From Bartonella tamiae Th239 (GTDB lineage Bacteria; Pseudomonadota; Alphaproteobacteria; Rhizobiales; Rhizobiaceae), in NCBI RefSeq assembly GCF_000278275.1, contig NZ_JH725147.1, positions 618,388 to 682,387 on the forward strand: 64,000 nucleotides of DNA, given 5' to 3'. Positions 38,657 to 49,233 of the stretch are shown one piece after another. Numbering within the stretch: the stretch's first letter is position 1; the number at the start of each line of letters is the position of its first letter. The notes under the pieces were generated by a model. The model worked only from the letters and a program-made list of their open reading frames with translations. It was not told the origin of the DNA and did no database searches. Made by a program: the position numbers and the translations under genes.

Positions 38657-39619
38657 ATGGCGCGTCCACGAAAAAAAAAGGGCAGGCCGATTTCTGGCTG
38701 GGTCATTTTGGATAAACCAAAAGGCATGGGCTCAACGGAAGCCGTGTCTAAGATTAAATGGTTATTTCAAGCTGAAAAAGCAGGTCATGCAGGTACCTTA
38801 GATCCTCTTGCTTCTGGTTTGTTACCTATTGCATTGGGCGAAGCGACAAAAACGGTGCCTTATGTGATGGAAGGAACAAAAACCTATCAATTTCATGTGG
38901 CTTGGGGTGAAGAACGTGATACAGACGATTTAGAAGGTGTTGCTGTCAAAACATCCACCAAAAGACCAACACAAGACGCTATTAAGGCTATTTTGAATGA
39001 CTACATTGGTGTGATTAAACAAATACCACCACAATATTCCGCAATTAAAATTGATGGCAATCGTGCGTATGATCTTGCAAGAGAAGGGGAAAAGATTGAA
39101 ATTCCAGCCCGCAAGGTTGAAATTGATCGATTAGAATTGATGGATGTGACCAATGAAGGTCATGCCGTTTTTGAAGTTGAATGTGGCAAGGGAACATATG
39201 TTCGCGCGCTCGCCCGTGATATGGGACGACAATTAGGATGTTTCGGTCATATAAGTTATTTGCGTCGTATTGAAGTTGCTCCCTTTACAGAAGAAGATTT
39301 TGTTACGCTTGAAATTTTAGAAGATAAAGCTCCTCTAAAATTTAAGCCTGATGAAGCTGAAAGTTTTCAACATCCCGATTTTTCTCTCATTGATGCACTT
39401 TTGATTGATACTGGCGCCGCTTTAGAATGTTTAACCCAATATGCTTTGAATGATGATCAAGCCCATCGCGTTAAAAGGGGCAATCCTATTTTTTTACGCG
39501 GTCGGGATGCTCCAATTGCGGAAGATGAGGTTTGTGTTACACAAAAAGGACGTCTTTTGGCAATTGGCCTTATTGAAAAAGGTCAGTTTAAACCAAAACG
39601 TGTTTTTACGGCAGTTTAG
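38657..39619 (+). CDS. truB: tRNA pseudouridine(55) synthase TruB
   Basis: Makes pseudouridine 55 in the T-loop of tRNAs (320 aa). The catalytic aspartate is D49 in [33 protein letters not shown] and [15 protein letters not shown] are further family motifs. A basic N-terminus ([10 protein letters not shown]) is typical of alphaproteobacterial TruB. It is only 3 nt after rbfA. In relatives rpsO follows directly, but here an opposing transporter gene intervenes. Confidence 0.96.
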   Translation: MARPRKKKGRPISGWVILDKPKGMGSTEAVSKIKWLFQAEKAGHAGTLDPLASGLLPIALGEATKTVPYVMEGTKTYQFHVAWGEERDTDDLEGVAVKTSTKRPTQDAIKAILNDYIGVIKQIPPQYSAIKIDGNRAYDLAREGEKIEIPARKVEIDRLELMDVTNEGHAVFEVECGKGTYVRALARDMGRQLGCFGHISYLRRIEVAPFTEEDFVTLEILEDKAPLKFKPDEAESFQHPDFSLIDALLIDTGAALECLTQYALNDDQAHRVKRGNPIFLRGRDAPIAEDEVCVTQKGRLLAIGLIEKGQFKPKRVFTAV

Positions 39620-39880
39620 AATAGTGTTTCTAAGATATAATGGTGTTGTCTTTAGTCGGCCTGAGTTCTAAGACTTAGAGCCTTGAAGGTTATAATATTA
39701 TAGAATTAAGTGCAGCTTTTTTTTGCAAATCATAAAGTGTCGTTTGATAAAACATTGGTTGTGGTTGTTTTCGTTTATACTTTTATTGATGATTAAACAA
39801 TAAATAAGATCACGCCCTTACTATAGTCATAAGAAAAATAAATTATAATGATTTAACTGACTTAATCGTCATTTTTGTTT

Positions 39881-41512
39881 TTAGTGTAAGTGATGAGCAG
39901 AGTGTTTCATATGAAGATCATCGTTTTGCGGAACGGTTTGTCGCTCTATCATACGGTGGACTTTTATATCCTGTGTCGCATTATTTAACGCATTTAATTT
40001 TTCAGATACTTCCGCATCGGCAACTGTTCGTCTATGATTATGCCGTAAATAATCTACCCATGTTGGCATATGATAGGTTTCGGTCCAACAATTTGGATTT
40101 TCTAAATCACGTAAAAGAGTCCATCGTCTTGCTCCGTCGCGCAAGCGAATGCGCCGCCGTAATGTCATTATTTTAAGAAATTCAGTTAAATCTTCTTCTT
40201 TAATGACATAATCGATCATAATCATAATTGGTCCACTGCGTGCTTGCAGATCAAGGGAGAGTTCGGGTTCACGAAATTGGTCTAACGGATCAAGATTAAT
40301 GGCTGGAATTTCATGAATTTTAAATTTCAATCCCATAATAGCACCAGCAAACAAAAAACCAGAACAGACATAAAGTGCAATTGTTGGCGAATATCCGTCA
40401 GCCAAGGCACCCCAAAGCCAGCTGCCCACTGCCATGCCACCAAAAGACGATGTTTGATATAAGGCTAAAGCTCGAGCCACGACCCATCGTGGTGTCGACA
40501 ATTGTACGGATACATTAAAAAGCGAAAGAGCCAACACCCAAAACATTCCTGCAGGCAATAATATTATATGTGTTAAGATAAGAGAACGGCTTAAGCCAAG
40601 AATCAGGCATGATATTGCAAAACCTATGAAAGAGAGCTTTACAATCAGTTCCGAAGGAAAACGTTGCCTAACGCGTGAATTGATTAAACCAGCTATGATG
40701 GCTCCAATGCCAAAACATCCCAATAAAGTCCCATATAAAAGAGCGCCACCTTGAAGCATTTCTCTTGCTACAACAGGAAGTAGCGCTAAAATAGAAATGG
40801 CTCCAAGGCCAAAAATAAATGCTCGTAACATTATATTTAAAAGGTTGGGTGACATGGATACATAGCGCAAACCATCTGACATAGCGCCCACAAGGCGCTC
40901 ACGAGGTAAGTTTTTAATACCGTATACAGGTTTCCAATAAAATAAAGCTCCAATTAAAGGAATATAGCTAAAAGCATTAAAAATAAATGCAGCGGCCCCT
41001 CCAAAAGCTGCAACAATCGCACCACCAATAGCAGGGCCAACACTGCGCATAAGATTAAATCCAACGCTGTTAAGCGTTACGGCAGCTGGGATCTCATCGC
41101 GTGGCACAATGTCACCAACAGTTGCCTGCCATGGCGGATTATAAAGTGCAGATCCGCAGCCAATTAAAAAAGTAAAGATCAAAAGAAGCCAAGGATTTAT
41201 TAATCCCATGAGCGTTAGGGTGGCCAAAATTATGGAGACAAACATCATCATCATTTGCGCTGTTAGCATAATTTGGCGGCGGTTAAAATTGTCTGCAAGA
41301 GCGCCAGCAATAAGAGAAAATATCACAACGGGTAGTGTTGTTGCACCCTGGACGAGGCCAACCATTGAATGAGAAGTTGTGAGTGATGTCATAAGCCAGC
41401 CCGCACCAACTGTTTGGATAAGACCACCTAAATTGGAAACGAGTGTGGCAGACCAAAGACTGCGAAAAACCCCATTTTTAAAAGGTGCAAGTGTCGAATT
41501 TTTTTGTTGCAT
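39881..41512 (-). CDS. MFS transporter, EntS-like (MFS_3), with soluble C-terminal domain
   Basis: A 543-aa major facilitator. About eleven or twelve transmembrane helices lie in residues 15-405; the loop after helix 2 carries ADNFNRRQIM, the usual MFS A-motif position. The closest family I recognise is the EntS-like group (formerly DUF894), known for enterobactin export, but the substrate here is unknown. Residues about 425-520 form a cytosolic domain resembling the small monooxygenase-like domain these proteins often carry (GARRWTLLRDLENPNCWTE). It lies inside the usually contiguous truB-rpsO interval. Confidence 0.85.
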   Translation of the reverse strand: MQQKNSTLAPFKNGVFRSLWSATLVSNLGGLIQTVGAGWLMTSLTTSHSMVGLVQGATTLPVVIFSLIAGALADNFNRRQIMLTAQMMMMFVSIILATLTLMGLINPWLLLIFTFLIGCGSALYNPPWQATVGDIVPRDEIPAAVTLNSVGFNLMRSVGPAIGGAIVAAFGGAAAFIFNAFSYIPLIGALFYWKPVYGIKNLPRERLVGAMSDGLRYVSMSPNLLNIMLRAFIFGLGAISILALLPVVAREMLQGGALLYGTLLGCFGIGAIIAGLINSRVRQRFPSELIVKLSFIGFAISCLILGLSRSLILTHIILLPAGMFWVLALSLFNVSVQLSTPRWVVARALALYQTSSFGGMAVGSWLWGALADGYSPTIALYVCSGFLFAGAIMGLKFKIHEIPAINLDPLDQFREPELSLDLQARSGPIMIMIDYVIKEEDLTEFLKIMTLRRRIRLRDGARRWTLLRDLENPNCWTETYHMPTWVDYLRHNHRRTVADAEVSEKLNALNNATQDIKVHRMIERQTVPQNDDLHMKHSAHHLH

Positions 41513-41820
41513 TGACCTCCCAGTCCACTTCTTTTATGTTTTGTTTTTGCTTAATAAGATGCAAATGCAGTTTTATTTTCACTATGTTTATCACTTTTAT
41601 GCAGTAAGGGTAAAGCGTGCTTTGATTTAAGCATTAAAATATCATTTAAAAAAGCAATGATGAAATATAGATAGATGAATAAGAATTTCCGTTAATGAGC
41701 TTTATGGAATATTTAAATGTGACTGTTGCAAAAAGTTTCAATTATTATTTTTGTCATGATAAATTGATTACGATCTTTGCAGTTTTATACATGTGATCAT
41801 GCTGAGCCTTTTTAGGTGTA

Positions 41821-41849
41821 TTGACGAAAAAAAGTCTTATGTTTTGTAG
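41821..41849 (+). promoter_or_regulatory. rpsO promoter
   Basis: TTGACG (41821-41826) and TTGTAG (41844-41849) are spaced by 17 nt. The -35 is strong and the -10 weak. A leader of about 135 nt would result. Confidence 0.5.
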
Positions 41850-41894
41850 GGCTAGTCATAAAAGAATAATTAAGCTATAGATGGCAAGATAATG

Positions 41895-41916
41895 GGATGG
41901 CTAAAGCCGTTCTTTT
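41895..41916 (+). promoter_or_regulatory. Hairpin in the rpsO leader
   Basis: 7-bp arms GGATGGC / GCCGTTC (41895-41901 with 41906-41912, two G-U) enclose a TAAA loop and are followed by T4. It could be an attenuator or part of an S15-binding autoregulatory structure, as rpsO leaders commonly have. Confidence 0.45.
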
Positions 41917-41993
41917 ATATCATTGACCCTTGCTGAACGACATCTCGGCTGGGGCGTCTTATCACTCCCTCATTCAAGAGAAAGGAAGATGCG

Positions 41994-42263
41994 ATGTCGA
42001 TTACTGCTGAACGAAAACAGGCATTGATAAAAGAATATGCAACAAAAGAAGGTGACACAGGTTCACCGGAAGTACAAGTTGCTGTTTTATCAGAGCGTAT
42101 TGTTAATCTTACAGAACATTTCAAAACCCATAAAAAGGATAATCATTCCCGTCGCGGTCTTTTGAAACTTGTTTCACAACGTCGTCGCCTACTTGATTAC
42201 CTAAAAGGTGTAGAAGAAGAGCGTTATAAAGTATTGATTAGCAAACTTGGCCTGCGCCGCTAA
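41994..42263 (+). CDS. rpsO: 30S ribosomal protein S15
   Basis: An 89-aa protein that binds the three-way junction of the 16S rRNA central domain. The sequence [12 protein letters not shown], the segment [17 protein letters not shown] and [20 protein letters not shown] are typical throughout. A GAAAGGAAG ribosome-binding site precedes the ATG. It pairs with pnp, the standard rpsO-pnp arrangement. Confidence 0.97.
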   Translation: MSITAERKQALIKEYATKEGDTGSPEVQVAVLSERIVNLTEHFKTHKKDNHSRRGLLKLVSQRRRLLDYLKGVEEERYKVLISKLGLRR

Positions 42264-42271
42264 AAGCATTG

Positions 42272-42308
42272 GGGCGGGAAATTCTTTGACTTTCTCGCCC
42301 AAATTTTT
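42272..42308 (+). terminator. Terminator or processing hairpin between rpsO and pnp
   Basis: 10-bp arms GGGCGGGAAA / TTTCTCGCCC (42272-42281 with 42291-42300, one G-U) enclose a 9-nt loop, then AAATTTTT. It lies 8 nt after the rpsO stop. Confidence 0.75.
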
Positions 42309-42347
42309 CAATAAGCTTATTTGAGTTTGTTGATTTTATGGAACCGT

Positions 42348-42429
42348 CATGGGGCAGGATTGCCAGCCGCTTCAGGTTCAACCGCATTTTGCGGGTGATA
42401 ACAGGATGCGTCTTGTTGTCTTGCCCATG
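42348..42429 (+). promoter_or_regulatory. Folded pnp leader
   Basis: Distal arms CATGGG-CAGGA (42348-42353, 42355-42359) and TCTTG-CCCATG (42419-42429) can pair over 11 bp with one bulge, enclosing a second hairpin CCGCA/TGCGG near 42382-42394. The fold stands directly upstream of pnp, where E. coli has an RNase III-cut stem used for PNPase autoregulation. Equivalence is inferred. Confidence 0.5.
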
Positions 42430-42485
42430 ACTTAAAAATAAGACGTTAAAACAGGGTGTTTTAATGCTTAAATCAAGGACAAGAG

Positions 42486-44690
42486 ATGTTTAATACGCAT
42501 AAAGTTGAAATCGATTGGGGCGGTCGCCCCCTCATATTAGAAACGGGCAAGGTCGCCCGCCAAGCAGATGGCGCGGTTATTGCTACCTATGGAGAAACAG
42601 TCGTTCTTGCGACAGTGGTTTCGGCAAAAGAGCCTAAAGCAGGGCAGGATTTTTTTCCGCTTACCGTGAATTATCAAGAAAAAACCTATGCCGCTGGTAA
42701 AATTCCAGGTGGATATTTTAAACGTGAAGGTCGCCCTAGCGAAAGTGAAACCTTAATTTCGCGTTTGATTGATCGTCCCATTCGCCCTCTTTTTGTTGAT
42801 GGTTATAAAAATGACACACAAGTTATTGTTACCGTCATGCAGCACGATTTAGAAAATAATCCTGATATTTTATCGATTGTAGCAGCATCTGCCGCTTTAA
42901 CCCTTTCGGGCGTTCCATTTATGGGACCGATTGGAGGGGCGCGTGTCGGATATATTAACGGGCAATATGTATTAAATCCGAATATTGATGAAATGCCAGA
43001 ATCAACTCTAGATCTGGTCGTTGCAGGAACATCCGAAGCTGTTTTGATGGTTGAATCTGAAGCTCAAGAATTGCCTGAAGATATTATGTTGGGTGCCGTT
43101 GTTTTTGGACAAAAAGGGTTTCAACCAGTCATCGATGCTATTATCAAATTGGCAGAAGTTGCGGCTAAAGAACCACGTGATTTTTCACCAGAAGATCTTT
43201 CTGATCTTGAAAAGAAAATGCTTAAATTAGCAGAGAAAGATCTACGTAAAGCCTATCAAATGACTGATAAGCAAGAACGCTATAGTGCAGTTGATGCCGT
43301 CAAAGCAAAGGTTATTGAAAAATTTTTGCCAGAAGGTGTTGAGGATGGAGACTATAGTGCCGAGCAAATAGCGACTGTTTTTAAACATTTACAGGCAAAA
43401 ATTGTACGTTGGAATATTCTTGATACGGGAAGTCGAATTGATGGGCGGGATCTTTCAACTGTTCGTCCAATCGTATCAGAAGTTGGTATTTTGCCTCGCA
43501 CCCACGGTTCTGCCCTTTTTACTCGTGGTGAAACACAAGCGATTGTTGTTGCCACACTCGGAACTGGTGAAGATGAGCAATACATTGATTCACTTACTGG
43601 AATGTATAAAGAAACATTTCTTTTGCATTATAATTTTCCACCTTTTTCTGTTGGAGAAACAGGACGTATAGGTTCTCCCGGTCGTCGTGAGATTGGGCAT
43701 GGTAAACTTGCATGGCGAGCAATTCATCCAATGCTTCCAGCAAAAGAAAGCTTTCCCTATACAATCCGTACAGTGTCAGAAATTACTGAATCGAATGGCT
43801 CTTCATCAATGGCCACAGTATGTGGTACCTCATTAGCGTTGATGGATGCAGGTGTTCCATTACAACGTCCTGTTGCAGGTATTGCGATGGGGCTTATCAA
43901 GGAAGGTGAGCGTTTTGCTGTCTTATCTGATATTTTAGGTGATGAAGATCATCTTGGTGATATGGATTTTAAAGTCGCAGGAACGGAAAATGGTATTACC
44001 TCGTTGCAAATGGATATCAAGATAGACGGTATTACTGAAGAGATTATGAAAATTGCGCTGGATCAGGCAAAAGGCGGTCGTATTCATATTCTTGGTGAAA
44101 TGGCAAAAGCTTTGACAGGGGCCCGTGCTGAACTTGGTGAATTTGCGCCACGTATTGAAATGATGAATATTCCCGTTGAAAAAATTCGTGATGTTATCGG
44201 TTCAGGTGGTAAGGTTATTCGTGAAATCGTCGAACAAACTGGTGCTAAGATTAATATTGAGGATGATGGTACTGTAAAAATTGCCTCATCTGATGCAAAA
44301 ACGATTGATGCGGCAAAACGTTGGATTCATTCAATTATTGACGAACCAGAAGTCGGTGAGATTTATGAAGGAACGGTTGTAAAAACGGCTGATTTCGGAG
44401 CTTTTGTTAACTTTTTTGGTCCAAGAGATGGACTTGTTCATATTTCACAACTTTCTCCTGAACGTGTCGCAAAAACAACGGATGTTGTTCAAGACGGTCA
44501 AAAAGTATGGGTCAAGCTTATGGGATTTGATGAACGCGGTAAGGTTCGTCTGTCTATGAAAGTCGTTGATCAAGAAACTGGTAAAGAAATTCCTCGTGAT
44601 GAAGCAAGCAAAGTACAAGAGAGTGAAACTTCTGACCAGGCAGACGCTAAACCTGAAAAAAAGCGCCGTCGTAAAAAAAATGACGATTAA
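42486..44690 (+). CDS. pnp: Polyribonucleotide nucleotidyltransferase (PNPase)
   Basis: Phosphorolytic 3'-5' exoribonuclease and degradosome component (734 aa). Two RNase PH domains flank a helical linker; the first carries [24 protein letters not shown] and the second [14 protein letters not shown] and [11 protein letters not shown] domain follows at about 560-620 with the GSGG loop ([14 protein letters not shown]), then an S1 domain at about 620-695. The protein ends in a Lys/Arg-rich tail. An AAGGACAAGAG site precedes the ATG. Confidence 0.98.
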   Translation: MFNTHKVEIDWGGRPLILETGKVARQADGAVIATYGETVVLATVVSAKEPKAGQDFFPLTVNYQEKTYAAGKIPGGYFKREGRPSESETLISRLIDRPIRPLFVDGYKNDTQVIVTVMQHDLENNPDILSIVAASAALTLSGVPFMGPIGGARVGYINGQYVLNPNIDEMPESTLDLVVAGTSEAVLMVESEAQELPEDIMLGAVVFGQKGFQPVIDAIIKLAEVAAKEPRDFSPEDLSDLEKKMLKLAEKDLRKAYQMTDKQERYSAVDAVKAKVIEKFLPEGVEDGDYSAEQIATVFKHLQAKIVRWNILDTGSRIDGRDLSTVRPIVSEVGILPRTHGSALFTRGETQAIVVATLGTGEDEQYIDSLTGMYKETFLLHYNFPPFSVGETGRIGSPGRREIGHGKLAWRAIHPMLPAKESFPYTIRTVSEITESNGSSSMATVCGTSLALMDAGVPLQRPVAGIAMGLIKEGERFAVLSDILGDEDHLGDMDFKVAGTENGITSLQMDIKIDGITEEIMKIALDQAKGGRIHILGEMAKALTGARAELGEFAPRIEMMNIPVEKIRDVIGSGGKVIREIVEQTGAKINIEDDGTVKIASSDAKTIDAAKRWIHSIIDEPEVGEIYEGTVVKTADFGAFVNFFGPRDGLVHISQLSPERVAKTTDVVQDGQKVWVKLMGFDERGKVRLSMKVVDQETGKEIPRDEASKVQESETSDQADAKPEKKRRRKKNDD

Positions 44691-44711
44691 TATCTGTTAT
44701 TGATAGATTAT

Positions 44712-44739
44712 AAAAAGCCACCAATTTGGTGGCTTTTTT
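44712..44739 (+). terminator. Intrinsic terminator of pnp
   Basis: A perfect 12-bp stem AAAAAGCCACCA / TGGTGGCTTTTT (44712-44723 with 44727-44738) has a 3-nt loop, 21 nt after the pnp stop. Confidence 0.9.
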
Positions 44740-44969
44740 AGCATTAAATCACATGATTTTAAAACTTATATCTATTTTACTTTGTATTTAATATAACGCC
44801 TTTTTTTATTTGATGGGCATAATATTAAAAGGCTAAAACCCTATGCAAACAAAGATTTCAGAAAAGCTTAAACATTGCTTTTTTATAAATTTTTATTTTA
44901 GGTGTTTTCCATGGTATAGATGTTTTTGTTGGTATTTGCTTTTCAAATAAAGCTTCGATAAGAAAAATT

Positions 44970-45971
44970 ATGTCATTATTTTATCCCTTTGAACGCTCTG
45001 AGATAGCTATGCCACAAAAGAATGAGCAGTGGCTTGCCAGTGGTCTTGAAACGATACCAGATCCATTATGGAAAGATTATTTGACCATTATACAACCATG
45101 GCGAAGAAGCTATCGATCGTTACAAGCAGCAAAATTTTCTTGCAAACCTGTTTTTGATGATGAGCAATCGTTTTTTGATGGCGGATTATTAGAATTAAGT
45201 AAGCATAGAGGGCTTAATCAAAACCGCTTTCTTGATCTTTTAAAGCGTGTCAAACCGCATGGTTGTCTTGTCATTCATGGATCAAAAACTGTTGGCGGTG
45301 CTTCAATGCTGAAATGGGTCAATCAATTCATTCCTATCGAAGAGAAATGGTCAAAAAATCATGGGGTCATTTTTACGATACGCCGTCCTGTGGCTGATCA
45401 TGAAATTTTCCAACCCTCCTTACGTGTTTTGTCAAAAAAGGTGGAACATGGTTTTCATACTCAAGCGGGAATGTTTTCACATGGTAAAGTTGATCGCGGC
45501 TCGGCACTACTTGTGCCTTATCTTGATCGGATTGTTTTTGGAAAAACAGCTGATTTTGGAGCAGGTTGGGGCTATCTTGGCTATCAAGCTTTAAAACTTG
45601 CCCCCAAGCTCATATCTCTTGATCTTTTTGAAGCTGATTATCATGCCTTAGAGGCAGCAAAACAGCATTTAGCGCCATATCAACCGCATAAACCAATTCA
45701 ATTTTATTGGCATGATATTCCCCGTGAATCTATCGAGGGTATATACGACACCATCATTTCAAACCCGCCTTTTCATGAAGGTAAAATGAGTGATATTTCT
45801 CTTGGCCAATCTTTTATCGAAACCGCCTCAAAACGTTTAAAAAATGGTGGGTGTTTATTAATGGTTGCAAATCGCCAATTGCCTTATGAAAAAACACTGC
45901 AAATCCATTTTCGTAAGGTTTTCGTTTTACAAGAACAAGATGGGTTTAAAATTATTGAAGCACGCAAATAA
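44970..45971 (+). CDS. rsmC: Class I SAM-dependent methyltransferase, RsmC-like
   Basis: A 333-aa methyltransferase of the RsmC/RlmG type, which in E. coli makes m2G1207 in 16S rRNA. The N-terminal half is the degenerate, non-catalytic copy usual in the family. The catalytic half has the SAM-binding DFGAGWGYLGYQAL near residue 195 and the base-flipping motif NPPFHEG near 265. RsmC and RlmG differ little, so the exact target nucleotide is uncertain. It is a monocistronic gene after the pnp terminator. Confidence 0.82.
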   Translation: MSLFYPFERSEIAMPQKNEQWLASGLETIPDPLWKDYLTIIQPWRRSYRSLQAAKFSCKPVFDDEQSFFDGGLLELSKHRGLNQNRFLDLLKRVKPHGCLVIHGSKTVGGASMLKWVNQFIPIEEKWSKNHGVIFTIRRPVADHEIFQPSLRVLSKKVEHGFHTQAGMFSHGKVDRGSALLVPYLDRIVFGKTADFGAGWGYLGYQALKLAPKLISLDLFEADYHALEAAKQHLAPYQPHKPIQFYWHDIPRESIEGIYDTIISNPPFHEGKMSDISLGQSFIETASKRLKNGGCLLMVANRQLPYEKTLQIHFRKVFVLQEQDGFKIIEARK

Positions 45972-46570
45972 AACAGTTACATTCACTTTTTAATTTTATA
46001 TCTATAGACCAAAATTTTATGAAATGTCATTTTTAAAATAGAAAATAAATCCTACTGCATGCTTCGAATACAGCATTAAAATACATGTGTCGCAGAGGTT
46101 TTATGATTGAAAATGATCCATGCAAATTGACCATCTGAGTGATAGAATAATAAGTGTGTTGATGAGTTTATAGTTGCAGTGATTTAAAAATGCTTTGATA
46201 TGGAGTTTATAAACTGCTTATGATCTCGCTTATAGTGACGGCAAAAGCTTCGTGTGTTAGTTATAGAAAGTGCAAATATTGCCTATTGCTTTCTTTTTTA
46301 TCAGTAAAATTTTGATATTTCATTGTAAGTTATCCAAGAAATGAGATGGTGTTTTATTTTCTTGGTCGTGATTTTTTAAATAAAATATTATCAATGTATA
46401 AATGAGATTGGTGTATTTAAAATTCTATTCATAAAGGAAGATTTTTCCTTTATGAATAGATGACATAATAATTATACAATTAAAGTACAGTGTGTTTAGT
46501 TTTTTAATAACTGGTTATAGATCAACACGATCTTTAGGCTATAAATGAACGCATGAAAAGACGCATAGAT
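45972..46570. other. 599-nt non-coding gap between convergent rsmC and fabI
   Basis: This is the longest gap between convergent genes in the window. It is AT-rich, with stops in all frames and no recognisable remnant of a gene. The only structure seen is the 15-bp inverted repeat at 46425-46459. Confidence 0.5.
46425..46459. terminator. 15-bp inverted repeat, probable bidirectional terminator
   Basis: A perfect 15-bp inverted repeat (46425-46439 with 46445-46459) has a 5-nt loop and lies 111 nt beyond the fabI stop. The T-tract is weak on both strands (AATTTT on the fabI side), so a role in 3'-end protection is as likely as termination. Confidence 0.6.
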
Positions 46571-47389
46571 TTAATCTCCGCGTGCCTCTTCACTTTGTTT
46601 TAATTCATCAAGCGTCGGCATGGACATAATATTATAGCCAGAATCGACATAATGAATTTCACCTGTGACACCAGAGGAAAGATCAGACAAAAGATAAAGT
46701 GCTGATTTTCCAATTTCATCAATATCAACAGTGCGTCTTAGTGGAGCATTACGGCGTTGATAAGAAAAAATGGCGCGAGCGGCACCAATGCCATTTCCAG
46801 CAAGTGTGCGAATTGGCCCTGCTGAAATTGCATTCACACGTATGTTTTGCTGTCCATAATCTGCCGCTAAATATCGAACCATGGCTTCAAGTGCTGCTTT
46901 GGCAATGCCCATAACATTATAATTGGGAACGACCTGTTGTGATGCACCATAGGTCAGTGTTAAAAGTGTTCCTCCATTAGGCATAAGTGTACCGGCACGT
47001 TGCGCAATTTCTGTGAAAGAATAGGCAGAAATTACCATTGTTCGGCTGAAATTTTGCCGCGTGGTGACATCAACATAACGACCTTTAAGTTGGGCTTTAT
47101 CAGAAAAACCAATTGCATGAACGACAAAATCAATGGTTCCCCATTCTTCTTTTAGTCGTTCAAAGACTGCGTCCACAGACTTGATGTTTTCAACATCACA
47201 TTCCAGTATAACTTTTGAACCGAGCTTATCAGCCAACGGTTGCACGCGTTTTCCAAAAGCATCACCTTGATAAGTAAATGCTAATTCTGCCCCTGCTTTT
47301 GCAAGCTGGCATGCTATGCCCCAGGCGATTGAATGGTCGTTCGCGACGCCCATAATGAGGCCGCGCTTGCCCTTCATCAAACCTTCCAT
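46571..47389 (-). CDS. fabI: Enoyl-[acyl-carrier-protein] reductase (NADH)
   Basis: SDR-fold enzyme of 272 aa that reduces trans-2-enoyl-ACP in the last step of each fatty acid elongation cycle and is the target of triclosan. The catalytic pair is Y157-x6-K164 (YNVMGIAK). G94 in HAIGFS is the residue whose change gives triclosan resistance in E. coli (G93), and it is wild type here. A GGAG site precedes the ATG. It is the third gene of fabA-fabB-fabI on the reverse strand. Confidence 0.97.
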   Translation of the reverse strand: MEGLMKGKRGLIMGVANDHSIAWGIACQLAKAGAELAFTYQGDAFGKRVQPLADKLGSKVILECDVENIKSVDAVFERLKEEWGTIDFVVHAIGFSDKAQLKGRYVDVTTRQNFSRTMVISAYSFTEIAQRAGTLMPNGGTLLTLTYGASQQVVPNYNVMGIAKAALEAMVRYLAADYGQQNIRVNAISAGPIRTLAGNGIGAARAIFSYQRRNAPLRRTVDIDEIGKSALYLLSDLSSGVTGEIHYVDSGYNIMSMPTLDELKQSEEARGD

Positions 47390-47439
47390 AATATTCTCCG
47401 TAAGCCAATGACATTTTTCAATATTAAAAAATGTCTAAT

Positions 47440-48660
47440 TTATTCGTAGCGCTGGAAAACCAGCGTTGCATTGGTGCCGCCAAAACCAAAAGTATTGGAC
47501 AGAACCGTGTTTAATGTTTGATTATCACGTCTTTCACGCACAATCGGCATATCAGCAAAAGCAGGATCAAGTTCATCAATATGAGCGCTTTCGCAAATAA
47601 AATTATGATTCATCATAAGAAGCGTATAAATGGCTTCTTGTACACCTGCCGCACCTAGAGAGTGGCCAGTAAGGGATTTTGTTGCCGAAATTGGAGGACA
47701 ATTATCGCCTGTACCAAAAACTTTACGAATAGCCTGGATTTCTGGCGGATCACCAACAGGGGTCGATGTGGCATGAGGATTGATATAATCAATTTTATTT
47801 TTTACTGTTGAAAGAGCCATACGCATACATCGCTCAGCACCTTCTCCAGAGGGTGCAACCATATCATAGCCATCTGATGTGGCACCATAGCCAACAATTT
47901 CACCATAAATTTTTGCGCCACGAGCTTTGGCGACTTCCAGTTCTTCAAGAACCAAGACGCCAGCACCACCTGCAATAACAAAACCATCACGGTTCATATC
48001 ATACGCACGTGAGGCACGTGAAGGTATATCATTATATTTACTGGACATAGCACCCATTGCGTCAAATAGATCCGACAAGGTCCAATCAAGATCCTCACAG
48101 CCGCCAGCAAAAACCCGATCTTGTTTGCCATATTGGATCATTTCATAGGCGTTGCCGATACAGTGATTAGATGTGGAACATGCTGATGAAATGGTATAAT
48201 TTACCCCTTTAATTTTAAAAAAGGTCGCTAGCGTTGCTGATGCAGTTGAACTCATCGCCTTTGGAACAGCAAAAGGTCCAATACGTTTTGGTCCTTTTTC
48301 GCGCGCAATATCAGCAGAATCAACAATTGTACGCGTTGACGGACCACCAGAACCCATAATGATACCCGTTTGAGGATTGGATATTTCTTCTTCACTTAAA
48401 CCTGCATCAGCAATTGCTTGATCCATTGCAATATGGTTCCAAGCCGTGCCCCTTCCATGAAAGCGCATATTACGTCGATCAACATGAGCTTCAATATCAA
48501 TATCAGGCATGCCATATGTCTGGGCACGAAATCCCTTATCAGCATATTCTTGAGAAAAGCTAATTCCAGATTTCGCTTCACGCAAGCTTTTTAAAACGGT
48601 TGGAAGATCATTACCAATGGAAGATACAATCCCCATACCTGTGACAACGACTCGACGCAT
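47440..48660 (-). CDS. fabB: 3-oxoacyl-[acyl-carrier-protein] synthase I
   Basis: Condensing enzyme (406 aa) needed to elongate the cis-unsaturated chain made by FabA. The nucleophile is C161 ([12 protein letters not shown]) and the decarboxylation histidines lie in [11 protein letters not shown] and TGHSLGAAG. The frame extends 5 codons upstream, but AAGGAG lies inside that extension at the right spacing for [10 protein letters not shown] at 48660. It follows fabA by 57 nt. Confidence 0.97.
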   Translation of the reverse strand: MRRVVVTGMGIVSSIGNDLPTVLKSLREAKSGISFSQEYADKGFRAQTYGMPDIDIEAHVDRRNMRFHGRGTAWNHIAMDQAIADAGLSEEEISNPQTGIIMGSGGPSTRTIVDSADIAREKGPKRIGPFAVPKAMSSTASATLATFFKIKGVNYTISSACSTSNHCIGNAYEMIQYGKQDRVFAGGCEDLDWTLSDLFDAMGAMSSKYNDIPSRASRAYDMNRDGFVIAGGAGVLVLEELEVAKARGAKIYGEIVGYGATSDGYDMVAPSGEGAERCMRMALSTVKNKIDYINPHATSTPVGDPPEIQAIRKVFGTGDNCPPISATKSLTGHSLGAAGVQEAIYTLLMMNHNFICESAHIDELDPAFADMPIVRERRDNQTLNTVLSNTFGFGGTNATLVFQRYE

Positions 48661-48717
48661 CCATATCTCCTTCATTTCTCACAAGTTAGACTTGAAAGCC
48701 CTTGTTTGAAATAATGC

Positions 48718-49233
48718 TTATGCTTCATCTTCTTTAAAGAGAGCTACTCGCAAATCACTCGCACTGTAGATCAATTCTCCATCAGCTTTAACCCAACCAT
48801 CAGCAATGCCGAGAACCAATCGACCACGCATAATACGTTTGAAATCTATGCCATATTCAACACGTTTTGTTTTGGGTGTCACCATACCAGAAAATTTAAC
48901 TTCACCCGTTGAAATGGCACGCCCTTTTCCAGGTTCTCCAAGCCAACCAAGATAAAAACCTGTTAACTGCCAAAGAGCATCAAGCCCAAGGCAACCTGGC
49001 ATAACAGGATCACCAATAAAATGACAGGCAAAAAACCATAAATCAGGAGAAATGTCGAATTCTGCTCGAATCAACCCCTTATTATTTTCACCACCTGTCT
49101 CACTAATGTTTGTAATACGATTAAACATAAGCATAGGGGGTGCAGGCAATTGCGCATTGCCTTTCCCGAACATTTCGCCGCGAGCACAGCTTAGAAGCTC
49201 TTCATAAGTGTAGCTAGACTTTTGTTCAGCCAT
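48718..49233 (-). CDS. fabA: 3-hydroxydecanoyl-ACP dehydratase/isomerase
   Basis: A 171-aa hot-dog-fold enzyme that dehydrates 3-hydroxydecanoyl-ACP and isomerises the product, the branch point for unsaturated fatty acids. The catalytic residues H71 ([12 protein letters not shown]) and D85 (GLDALWQL) match E. coli H70 and D84. An upstream in-frame ATG at 49290 is rejected because GGAG lies just before MAEQKSS at 49233 and this gives the family length. It is divergent from irr. Confidence 0.97.
   Translation of the reverse strand: MAEQKSSYTYEELLSCARGEMFGKGNAQLPAPPMLMFNRITNISETGGENNKGLIRAEFDISPDLWFFACHFIGDPVMPGCLGLDALWQLTGFYLGWLGEPGKGRAISTGEVKFSGMVTPKTKRVEYGIDFKRIMRGRLVLGIADGWVKADGELIYSASDLRVALFKEDEA

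Larger units (their letters stand above)
41513..41993. other. Divergent intergenic region between the MFS gene and rpsO
   Basis: The region holds the rpsO promoter at 41821-41849 and its structured leader (hairpin 41895-41916, further pairing at 41938-41958). The left half should hold the promoter of the transporter. No coding sequence was recognised. Confidence 0.5.
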
